Of a stretch of DNA of 64,000 nucleotides, positions 44,183-51,921 are shown piece by piece. A program made the position numbers and the translations under genes. The notes below the pieces were generated by a model. That model ran no database searches, was not told the DNA's origin, and saw only the letters and a program-made list of their open reading frames with translations. Source of the DNA: Mucilaginibacter sp. 14171R-50 (GTDB taxonomy: Bacteria; Bacteroidota; Bacteroidia; Sphingobacteriales; Sphingobacteriaceae); contig NZ_CP048115.1 of the NCBI RefSeq assembly GCF_010093045.1, forward strand, positions 2,976,001 through 3,040,000. The letters are read 5' to 3'. Position 1 is the stretch's first letter. Every line of letters begins with the position of its first letter.

Positions 44183-46543
44183 ATGATCGCTAAAATTGAT
44201 GTTTCACAATTCGGATTATTTAAGAATTATGCTTGGGATACAGCTATCACAAATGAGTCTTTCAAAAAAATAAACATTATTTACGGTCGGAACTATTCTG
44301 GAAAAACTACTTTGTCCAGGATATTTAAGTGCATAGAAGACACCCTGATGCATAAAGACTACTTCACCTGTCAATTTAAGGTGACACTTTCCGGCGGTCA
44401 GGTCGTTACCAATTCCAATCTACAAGACTTCGCACAACATCATAAGATCCGCGTTTATAATACTGATTTTGTGCGCGAAAATTTAGGATGGTTGCATCGT
44501 GAGGACGGAACGATCAAACCTTTTACCATATTGGGTGCCGCCAACGTGGAACTCGAAAAACAAATTGAGGAAATTGTAACAAAACTGGGTGCAGTTGAAA
44601 GTAATAAAGGCTTGATTTATGAGCTTGCGGAAGAAGAAACTTCTTTGGCAAACCTGCGTAAGCAAAACAATAACAAAGGCAATGAAATTGAGGATAAGCT
44701 TAAAAAACGTGCTGCTGATCATATTAAGATAACAGATACTTTATTTGTGGCTTCATCAGCGAAAAAAACTTACACCATAACGGATATAAAGGCTGAAATC
44801 ATCACCATTGGCGATAATCCCGATACTCACTTCCTCGACGCAGAGCAAACAGAAATATTATTTAAGCTGCTTAAAGAAGCGGCAATGGATGATATAGATC
44901 CGCTACCCTCCAATAAGCCAAAATTCGCGGAATACGCGCAGGATTGTGAAACAATACTTCAGCAAAAAATAACACCAAGCAAGCCGATAACCGAACTCAT
45001 CAATGATAGTTTATTGCAGGAATGGGTTAGACAGGGTATCGATAAACACCGAGGTAAACGGGCAACTTGCGGTTTTTGCGGCAATGATCTGGGAAGCGAT
45101 CTGTGGGATAAATTGGATCAGCATTTCAGTAAGGAATCAGAGGAATTGCGCAATAAGATTAGGAGCAAAATAGATGAACTGGAAATTGCAAAAAAAGGTT
45201 TGAATAATTTCTTGACGCTAAAAAGAGACTTGTTCTATGGGACTTTGCAAGGTGATTTTGACATTGCATTCAAACAGTGGAGCGCCGCAAGCAGCGTTTA
45301 TATGGAGAATATTGAGCGGCTTATCACCGAATTAAAAGCACGCGAAAAGGACATTTTCAAAGAGCGCAGCTTACCGGAATTGACCGATGCTTCAGAAAGT
45401 CTTATCAAGGCGATCAAAGCATTTAACGACGCGCTCACCGATCATAACCGAAAAACAAGTACCCTGGCTAAAGATCAGGACATCGCCCGGAAAAAATTAC
45501 GCTTGGCACATATTGCGCAATTTATAACTGACATTGATTACAAGAATGTTATGGCTGCGGTTGAAGCTGAAGACAGTAAATTGAACCTGATGGGTGGTGC
45601 GGTAAAAGGTAAACGGGAAGCGATCACCAGGCTACAGGACGAAAAAAGGAATTTGGAAGCACAAGCCAAAGATGAAAGCAAAGGGGCTGAGCTTGTTAAT
45701 CAACATTTGATGCACTATTTTGGCCACAGCGAACTAAAGCTCGTTGCTGAAGGTGAACAACCTAATGTTAAATTTATTATCCACAGGGATGGCGCGCCCG
45801 CGAACAATTTAAGCGAAGGTGAATGCAGCCTGATCTCTTTTTGTTATTTCATGGCAAAGATCGAAGATGAATTGAAAGATGAGACCGAAAGCGACAAGCT
45901 GGTCATTTATATAGATGACCCTATCTCCAGCCTCGATAGTAATCATATTTTTTTTATGTTTAGTTTAATTGAAAATGTCATTGCCAAGCCCAAAAAATAT
46001 GGTCAACTGTTTATTTCAACGCACAACATGGAGTTTTTAAAGTATGTTAAAAAACTGACAGGAATGAAGACCAGCAAGAATGTCGGGCATTTCATGATCG
46101 AACGACGCAGCCAAAGTAATAGCATATTGATGTTGGCGCCACCTTACATGAAAAACTATATTACTGAATTTAATTACCTGTTTGATCAAATCTATCAATG
46201 CTCAATTGGTGACAGAGAATTTATCAACAATAACTATCAATATAGCTTTGGAAATAACATGCGTAAATTTCTGGAATCGTATACTTTCTACCGATACCCG
46301 ACTCACAACATGAGTTTTGAACAACGGCTGTTAAAATATTTCCAAAATGATGGAGTAACTTACACGCTGATTAGTCGGGTCATCAATGAATATTCGCATA
46401 TGGAGGATCAGTTTGACAGAGGTATGCAACCTATCGATATGGACGAAATCACAAGAGTATCCAGTGCAGTTATTGAAAAGATCAGAACTGCCGACCCTGA
46501 CCAATTTGAAGCATTAATGGATAGTGTTAATCAGGTTGCTTGA
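44183..46543 (+). CDS. RloC/PrrC-like anticodon nuclease with AAA ATPase
   Basis: An ABC-type ATPase is split by a coiled coil: Walker A GRNYSGKT (35-42), signature NLSEGECSLISF (near 543), Walker B LVIYIDDPISSLDS and H-loop ISTHN. The coiled coil carries a CGFC zinc hook (C296, C299), the feature that sets RloC apart from PrrC. The C-terminal region has the anticodon-nuclease pattern Arg694-x3-Glu698 (NMRKFLESY) and His739 (VINEYSHM), matching the PrrC Arg-Glu-His triad in order. RloC enzymes cleave or excise the tRNA wobble base upon DNA damage or phage infection. The length of 786 fits. Activity is not shown; AAA_13 ATPase is the fallback name. Confidence 0.75.
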   Translation: MIAKIDVSQFGLFKNYAWDTAITNESFKKINIIYGRNYSGKTTLSRIFKCIEDTLMHKDYFTCQFKVTLSGGQVVTNSNLQDFAQHHKIRVYNTDFVRENLGWLHREDGTIKPFTILGAANVELEKQIEEIVTKLGAVESNKGLIYELAEEETSLANLRKQNNNKGNEIEDKLKKRAADHIKITDTLFVASSAKKTYTITDIKAEIITIGDNPDTHFLDAEQTEILFKLLKEAAMDDIDPLPSNKPKFAEYAQDCETILQQKITPSKPITELINDSLLQEWVRQGIDKHRGKRATCGFCGNDLGSDLWDKLDQHFSKESEELRNKIRSKIDELEIAKKGLNNFLTLKRDLFYGTLQGDFDIAFKQWSAASSVYMENIERLITELKAREKDIFKERSLPELTDASESLIKAIKAFNDALTDHNRKTSTLAKDQDIARKKLRLAHIAQFITDIDYKNVMAAVEAEDSKLNLMGGAVKGKREAITRLQDEKRNLEAQAKDESKGAELVNQHLMHYFGHSELKLVAEGEQPNVKFIIHRDGAPANNLSEGECSLISFCYFMAKIEDELKDETESDKLVIYIDDPISSLDSNHIFFMFSLIENVIAKPKKYGQLFISTHNMEFLKYVKKLTGMKTSKNVGHFMIERRSQSNSILMLAPPYMKNYITEFNYLFDQIYQCSIGDREFINNNYQYSFGNNMRKFLESYTFYRYPTHNMSFEQRLLKYFQNDGVTYTLISRVINEYSHMEDQFDRGMQPIDMDEITRVSSAVIEKIRTADPDQFEALMDSVNQVA

Positions 46544-46616
46544 TTCGGTTTACTGTAATTTCAAGCATATGCGTACCTTATATTCATTTTGATCTTGTTT
46601 CCACCAGACTCATCCG

Positions 46617-47837
46617 ATGAGCAAGAAGAAAAACAACAATAAAATTCAGGAAAACCCGCTAAAATTGCAGGCTAAACACAAACGTGATTATTTGTCACGC
46701 TTGAAGATGGTGTGCGATAACCTGGTTGGCCGCGGTTGGTTTGAACTCATTCCTGCGGTTGATTTGGATAGCATTTACGAAAAGCGTTACCCGTCGCTCA
46801 CGGTCAATAGGGCACCGGATGCGACCATTGACGTAAACCGTTGGCAAATCTACCGCAAAACCTTATCGGAGTTACTGGGGGCTCCAGCTTTTGACGTCAC
46901 CGAGCAAAGCATTCCGCTCAAAACTATGCTCAGTGAGGGACTGACGCTTATACATTTTGTTTCTATGATGGCCGAAAAACGTTTTCCACGATCGGAAGAA
47001 TTGCGGGCCGTTTTTAAACCTTTTTTGATTACAACCAACGGCTACTATAGCTATATTGCCGATCAGTTTGCTTTCCTGCTATTTTTGATGGATGTGCGCA
47101 GTGGTAATTTCCAGGATGGCTTTCTGCACGCCGACCGAACGCAGACAAACATCGGGAAAGTTCCGGCAACGCCAAATACGATCATTGTACACTTATACAA
47201 ACCAATCATAAGCAATGTAACTATCAAAGGAAGCAAGCGCGAAGTTGTCGCCGTAAACAGGTTTGTTCCGAAAGGTATCAGTTTGCAGGTAAAGTTCCGG
47301 CCTTCGGCTATCGGTCTGCAATCAGCGGCAGATGACCCTTTACCGGTTTATATTCAGCGCCATGCCCTTCACCGTTTAGATGAACGGCTTGGTTTGAAAT
47401 CCAACAATGTGCATTCCCATTTATTTTTCAGCCTATATGAGCAGCCTGTAAATTATGTCCTTGGTAATAGCTGCACTTTGATCGAATTTAATATGTATGA
47501 ATACAAAGTAGGGTATTTACTCACCACCATGCACGATGATAAGTTGGTGATCCGCTCTTTTTTATTTCTAACCAATGATGGCACCCCGGAAGGCCGAAAA
47601 TTGAGGGCATTGACCGGCCTCACAAAAATTGACAAGAAATATTTGGACATCGATAAACTATCCACTTTCACGGCTTATCGCATCCATGAAGATGCGCAAT
47701 TGGATGCCATATTTCGGGAAGCAGGTTGCGGTTCATTGCTGGATGCCAGAAACCTTCAGGCTATTGCCGCAGAATATACGCCGGATCGCAAAAAGACCGC
47801 CTTACATAAATTCTTCGGCACAGATCAAAATATATGA
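46617..47837 (+). CDS. Unknown protein with possible RNase (BECR-like) motif
   Basis: No family was named. Near 243-260 the strand-helix VYIQRHALHRLDERLGL recalls the H-x3-R-x2-R helix of barnase/RelE-like (BECR) toxins. It is followed by strands NSCTLIEFNMYEYKVGYLL and LVIRSFLFLTNDGTPEGRK like the sheet of that fold. The first 230 residues are helical and unrecognised. It starts 73 bp after the RloC-like gene on the same strand and may share its transcript. The RNase idea is a weak inference. Confidence 0.5.
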   Translation: MSKKKNNNKIQENPLKLQAKHKRDYLSRLKMVCDNLVGRGWFELIPAVDLDSIYEKRYPSLTVNRAPDATIDVNRWQIYRKTLSELLGAPAFDVTEQSIPLKTMLSEGLTLIHFVSMMAEKRFPRSEELRAVFKPFLITTNGYYSYIADQFAFLLFLMDVRSGNFQDGFLHADRTQTNIGKVPATPNTIIVHLYKPIISNVTIKGSKREVVAVNRFVPKGISLQVKFRPSAIGLQSAADDPLPVYIQRHALHRLDERLGLKSNNVHSHLFFSLYEQPVNYVLGNSCTLIEFNMYEYKVGYLLTTMHDDKLVIRSFLFLTNDGTPEGRKLRALTGLTKIDKKYLDIDKLSTFTAYRIHEDAQLDAIFREAGCGSLLDARNLQAIAAEYTPDRKKTALHKFFGTDQNI

Positions 47838-47870
47838 ACTTATATCTTTTAAAATTAAGCGCCCAATATA

Positions 47871-48865
47871 ATGGATGAAGTGATAAATGAAGTTTTGACC
47901 CTTTTCGACGAGGCTCAGCAAAGAAGTGAATCTGACTTTGTGCTCACCCTCATGAACTACAAGGGAATGGGAGATCGGGAATTAGTAACCAATTTATATG
48001 AATGGTTCGAATCGATAGAATTCTATAAACAGCTTTATCAAACATTGACCGGAAAGGAAAAGACCAGGATGGGCTTGATGGTGTATGCTACTTTTTTTGA
48101 GGGAAGTGAGTTCTACAATATTATTGGCAGTTTTTGCAGAATTAAAACCGGCTATAAAGGCTCGTCATATTTATTTTGGAAGACGAGGAAATATGAGCGA
48201 CTACTATGGGTTGGTGAAAAACATGATTTTTTGACCGAGCTTTTGCAGATGCCGACAAGCCCCACTTAATCGATTTCTTCACAGAAAACTATTTTAAAGA
48301 GATAAGAAATACATTCGTTCATTCAGCATATTCGATTGATGATGAAAAGTACTATCTCCATGATTCAGAACCGGTATATATAAATAATATTGGCCATTCC
48401 AAATTTAGCATCAATGACTTTTTATATCCCAAAATTGACAATGTAATCTTGCTATTTGATGCTTTTAAAAAGAAGTATTTTGAAAGCATGATGGCATATC
48501 AGGAAGATAAAAAGGTAGTCGGTTTCTTTCCAGATCCAATAGAGGTTATTATTTTAGGATCTGCGGAAGGCTTACAGGGGTTTCGTATGAAAAACTCTGT
48601 ACAATTTTATGGCGAATGGCATGACTCTGGTATTTGGTACGACCCAAAATGGAATATGCGGGCTGGCCACAATATGACTATGTATTTCGAGAACATCGAA
48701 ACTATTGAGATCGGAGATCAACTTGCCCGGTATGAGCAAAAAGAAAACATCAAACGTAGCGATGTCGAATTTCAAAACTTATTAGATAAGGTACTGGAAA
48801 GGAAAAGAACTGATGAAGTCATCCGCATAATGCTAATTATAAAAAAATTCGGTGATGTTCAGTAG
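47871..48865 (+). pseudogene. HEPN-like protein, frame-broken at a T6 run
   Basis: The first frame (47871-48269, MDEVINEVLTLFDEAQQRSE...) ends with a foreign-looking LQMPTSPT. The frame one base over continues smoothly after the T run at 48227-48232: DFFDRAFADADKPHLIDFF, ENYFKEIRNTFVHSAYS and on to the stop at 48865. Seven Ts instead of six would give one protein of about 331 residues. RNTFVH fits the R-x4-H motif of HEPN RNases, which often act in defence and toxin systems. It lies 33 bp after the preceding gene. No antitoxin gene is evident. Confidence 0.6.
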
Positions 48866-48893
48866 TTTCTTCTTGCAATGGTTCAACCTCTAT

Positions 48894-48903
48894 CCCCCCC
48901 CCC
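48894..48903. repeat. C10 homopolymer tract
   Basis: Ten Cs in otherwise AT-rich DNA, 29 bp beyond the HEPN-like stop and outside any gene. Such tracts are slippage-prone and hard to sequence. Confidence 0.6.
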
Positions 48904-48988
48904 GCGTCCAGTTAATATGGACATCGAGGCCTTTGACACAAACGTACAAGCAATTAAAACTAGAACATTATTTGGTCAATTAATAAAG

Positions 48989-49005
48989 GATAACTATTTA
49001 TTATC
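48989..49005 (+). repeat. Orphan recombination site E (GATAA-CTATTTA-TTATC) beside a 17-codon stub
   Basis: GATAACTATTTATTATC keeps the arms and the flank AATAAAG of sites A-D, with its own centre. The bases that follow directly are ATGATGATTATCGATACG, opening a 17-codon frame that stops at 49059. By analogy with sites A and B this could be the start of a gene that has been lost or moved. No partner with the same centre is in the window. Confidence 0.6.
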
Positions 49006-49129
49006 ATGATGATTATCGATACGAATTTGTGCGTACTGCGTTATATAGGGGAGGATTAGCAGTTAGAGTTGCTCGTATAAATTGCGGTCGCTTTAAGCAC
49101 CTGAAGGAATTGTGCGAGGCGTCACTAAA

Positions 49130-49372
49130 CTATTTTAAGTCCAGCTTTATAGTATGCAAATAAGGCTCGATCAATCGCGTCGTGGTAAATCCGCGTATTT
49201 TGATGATGTCATTACCTTGGCTCTCGTAATAAACTTCGGCGTAAAAGTTACCAACGCAGTATAGTTGTACGCGCAAATTGCTTTCGACCCTGTCTCCAAT
49301 GAACATGCCTTCCCAAACAGCGTCGGCTTTTTCATTTAGGGTCATGGCTTGGAAGTCGTAAAGGGTAATCAC
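49130..49372 (-). CDS. Small protein of unknown function
   Basis: Eighty residues, starting MITLYDFQAMTLNEKADAV, with alternating strands (VQLYCVGNFYAEVYYES; DIIKIRGFTTTRLIEPYL). I have the impression that small proteins of this type recur in Sphingobacteriaceae accessory regions. No signal peptide or known motif. Confidence 0.5.
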   Translation of the reverse strand: MITLYDFQAMTLNEKADAVWEGMFIGDRVESNLRVQLYCVGNFYAEVYYESQGNDIIKIRGFTTTRLIEPYLHTIKLDLK

Positions 49373-49511
49373 AGTTTGAAAAGCTTTCTATTCTGAGTTA
49401 TTCCGTTGAGCAAGGCGGTTAAAGCTCGTACAATGGTTTTGTTCCTTTATAAAGTGGGCTTGCTTCCAAATCGTAAAATAGGGAAACGGCTCTAATTTTT
49501 TGGATACTACT

Positions 49512-49802
49512 TTAGCTTTTCTTTTTTTTTGACGCCTCCTTTTTCTTCACATATTCTAAATGATATAGCTCCGCGTCATCATTTCTTTGCATTATTTCAA
49601 AAATGCTCTTTTCTAAAGCCTCGCAGACTTCTAACAAGGTAGAATGCATATAATCCCTTCTCGCATTCTCAATTCTACTAATCTGCTCGGCATTCACACT
49701 GCATCGATGGGCTAATTCAGCCTGTGTCCAACCATTCAAGAATCTAAAATATCGCACATTTCTACCTACAGTTTCATAATGAATTATGAACTTATCCTTC
49801 AT
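49512..49802 (-). CDS. XRE-family helix-turn-helix regulator
   Basis: Residues 12-66 form a Cro/CI-type HTH: VRYFRFLNGWTQAELAHRC, then VNAEQISRIENARRD and LLEVCEALEKSIFEIM. The C-terminal 25 residues are Lys-rich and have no sensor domain, typical of a small autoregulator of a mobile element. A perfect 38-bp palindrome lies 23 bp upstream of its start, which suggests it represses itself and perhaps a divergent transcript. Confidence 0.85.
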   Translation of the reverse strand: MKDKFIIHYETVGRNVRYFRFLNGWTQAELAHRCSVNAEQISRIENARRDYMHSTLLEVCEALEKSIFEIMQRNDDAELYHLEYVKKKEASKKKKS

Positions 49803-49825
49803 TTAGGTAAAATGAGAACTTTATG

Positions 49826-49863
49826 AAATTATATTCTTGTCAATATTGACAAGAATATAATTT
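49826..49863. promoter_or_regulatory. Perfect 38-bp palindrome, probable XRE operator
   Basis: All 19 base pairs match around a centre at 49844/49845; the core is TTGTCAATATTGACAA. It sits in the promoter region of the XRE gene. As DNA it is a two-fold binding site; as RNA it would be a strong AT-rich hairpin. Confidence 0.7.
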
Positions 49864-50025
49864 TTAGTTACCTTTATAAAAAATAGCTGTTGTACATGTA
49901 ATAGATATACACTTTTAATATTGGTGTTTCATCAAAAGAAACCTTGCTTTGACAGACGTTGGAAATCTTAAAGCACGCGAGGTTGCGGTGAATGAAATGC
50001 CCATTTATCCTATATTTGTAGGAGA

Positions 50026-50155
50026 ATGGGCTATTCTCCGTATGCGTGCTAAGGAAGCTTCGGCTTCCGCCTTTCCAACGAGGTGTCATTGCGTACGGGG
50101 AATAGCCCATTTTTTGTGGCTTATTTTGTAACGCCAAGCAATTTGCTTACAAAAT
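50026..50155 (+). ncRNA. Structured leader: 21-bp hairpin with cUUCGg loop, U-run and start-sequestering hairpin
   Basis: Positions 50026-50046 pair with 50090-50110 over 21 bp. Three pairs are G-U only in plus-strand RNA, so selection appears to act on that transcript. Inside, GGAAGC-TTCG-GCTTCC (50053-50068) is a classic cUUCGg tetraloop. T6 follows the outer stem, as in a terminator. Next, ATTTTGTAA (50123-50131) pairs with TTACAAAAT (50147-50155), covering the ATG at 50154; AAGCAA/TTGCTT offers a competing stem. The arrangement suggests attenuation or a structured small RNA. No matching named family was recognised. Confidence 0.5.
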
Positions 50156-50441
50156 GACGAACGATTTTTCAAAACCAATTTCAAAAAACGTTCAAACTCC
50201 GGCTATGGAATTTGAGTCGTTTTCAAAAAGGCAATTCATTGTATTCCAAACGTTTTTAAAAACTTATTGGTTGACGGTGATAGGTGAAATAAAGATCAAG
50301 GGCAAATATTTTTGTCAAGAAATCGCCCTGCTGTTTGATCAGTTAATTGACCTGGTGGCTGCGGCTTCTACATTGCACCAGGCAGGCGGGGCTTTAAATC
50401 CTGATCTATCGACCGGGCAGGAGGGTGAGGGACATGAGTAA
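50154..50441 (+). CDS. Small protein of unknown function downstream of structured leader
   Basis: Ninety-five residues, starting MTNDFSKPISKNVQTPAMEF, helical, with LLFDQLIDLVAAASTLHQAG near the end. The start codon is inside a hairpin arm of the leader. No family was recognised. The base composition changes to GC-rich within its 3' half, so it lies at the boundary with the next locus and might be truncated. Confidence 0.42.
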   Translation: MTNDFSKPISKNVQTPAMEFESFSKRQFIVFQTFLKTYWLTVIGEIKIKGKYFCQEIALLFDQLIDLVAAASTLHQAGGALNPDLSTGQEGEGHE

Positions 50442-50586
50442 TTACCCTGTCCATACCTGGCTGCTGCTGATCTGCCCTCCCGAGTAAATCTGGTCCGGGG
50501 GCCGGCTGTCCCTGTTGAACGCCGTGGCGTCCTGCCATCGCTAACAGCTGTAATCAATCAATTTTTTAATGTCTTGAATCATGTAA

Positions 50587-51918
50587 ATGAAGCTGAAAAT
50601 AAGCTTCCTGGCCGCGCTTTGCCTTTTTTTCGGGCGAAGCGGCTTCGGACAGGAAATAAAAATAGGGGACAAGGTCCCTGATGTGATGATAAAGAATATT
50701 TCGGGGCTGGTGCTGGACGGTAAGGGGGTAAAGGAGGCCCGTTTGTCTGCCTTTGCAGGGAAACTGCTGATCCTGGACTTTTGGGCGACCTGGTGCGCGC
50801 CCTGCAGGCGGATGGTGCCTGTCATGGACAGCCTGCAACGCCAGTTTAAGAAAGAAGTGGTGTTCTTGCCGGTAACGTATGAAAGCGCCGCGGTGGTAGC
50901 GCCGGTGCTGGCCGCGATGCGGAAGATCAAACCTTTTGACCTGCCGGAGGTGACGGGTGACGTGGCGCTGCACAAACTGTTCCCGCACAGGTCCCTGCCG
51001 CATTATGTATGGATAGACCCTCAGGGCAGGGTATGCGCCATTACCGAAGAAAAGGAAGTCACGGCTGCCCATATCAAGCGCATGCTCGCCGGCGCAGCAC
51101 CCGCCCTGGCCACCAAAAAAGACCTCGTACTCACCTATGACCGTGACCAGCCGCTGTTTGCCCCCGGCAACAACCTGCCAGCGTCCGCCGTCCGCTACCA
51201 GTCCGTCCTGTCGGGCTATATCCCCGGCCTCGAAGCCGGCATGGATATCTACCCGCGGGACAGTGTCAGGGGCCAGCGCTGCAACGTCCGTAATGTGCCG
51301 CTGACCTGGCTGCTGCGGATGGCCTGGAGCGATCATAACCGCTGGTTCTCCGGCGCATTCATGCGCCTGCTGACCAAAGACTCTGCCCGCATGCAAACCA
51401 GTCTTTCCGGGCAAGCCTACGAACAATGGCTCAGCCAGGGGAACGGCTGGTGTTATGAACTGGTCGTGCCGCCGGCCCTGGCGGGGGCTGCCTTTGATAT
51501 CATGCAGCAGGATGTGGCGCGGCTGTTCCCGCAGTACCACGTTGAGGTCGAGCGTGTGGTAACGCGCTGCCTTGTGCTCGTGCGCACCAGCAGCCAGGAC
51601 CAACTGAAGACCATCGGCGGAAAGTCCCTCGTCGACGTCACGCCGTTCAAAGCCCACCTGCACAACACCCGCCTTGGGCAGCTGATCAAACGGCTGCAGG
51701 TGCAGTACCTGGAAGGTTACCCGCTGCCGGTTATAGATGGCACTGGGTACGACGGGCCGGTGGACCTCGCGGTCGATGCGCCGCTGAACGATGTAGCGGC
51801 GATGAACCGGGAGCTGGCGCGGTACGACCTGCAATTGATCGAAAAAGAGGCGGCTGTCGACCTGCTCGTGGTGCGGGACGCCGACGATGCCTCATCATCT
51901 CTGAAACCAAAACCCTAA
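50587..51918 (+). CDS. TlpA-like thioredoxin fused to a DUF3738 domain
   Basis: A signal peptide (MKLKISFLAALCLFFGRSGFGQ) leads to a TlpA thioredoxin domain with active site WATWCAPCRRMVP (C70, C73). It acts in the periplasm on disulfides. The remaining 260 residues end with a DUF3738-like part (PVIDGTGYDGPVDLAV; LIEKEAAVDLLVVRDA). Such TlpA-DUF3738 fusions are typical beside SusC/SusD pairs in Bacteroidota. The SusC gene starts 3 bp after its stop, so it is the first gene of that operon. It could keep Cys residues of a modified peptide reduced, an inference from the LanB gene nearby. Confidence 0.82.
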   Translation: MKLKISFLAALCLFFGRSGFGQEIKIGDKVPDVMIKNISGLVLDGKGVKEARLSAFAGKLLILDFWATWCAPCRRMVPVMDSLQRQFKKEVVFLPVTYESAAVVAPVLAAMRKIKPFDLPEVTGDVALHKLFPHRSLPHYVWIDPQGRVCAITEEKEVTAAHIKRMLAGAAPALATKKDLVLTYDRDQPLFAPGNNLPASAVRYQSVLSGYIPGLEAGMDIYPRDSVRGQRCNVRNVPLTWLLRMAWSDHNRWFSGAFMRLLTKDSARMQTSLSGQAYEQWLSQGNGWCYELVVPPALAGAAFDIMQQDVARLFPQYHVEVERVVTRCLVLVRTSSQDQLKTIGGKSLVDVTPFKAHLHNTRLGQLIKRLQVQYLEGYPLPVIDGTGYDGPVDLAVDAPLNDVAAMNRELARYDLQLIEKEAAVDLLVVRDADDASSSLKPKP

Positions 51919-51921
51919 ATC

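Noticed and set aside
48894..48903. C10 tract as a phase-variation switch
   Set aside because: It lies outside any gene or clear promoter; only a slippage-prone tract can be claimed.
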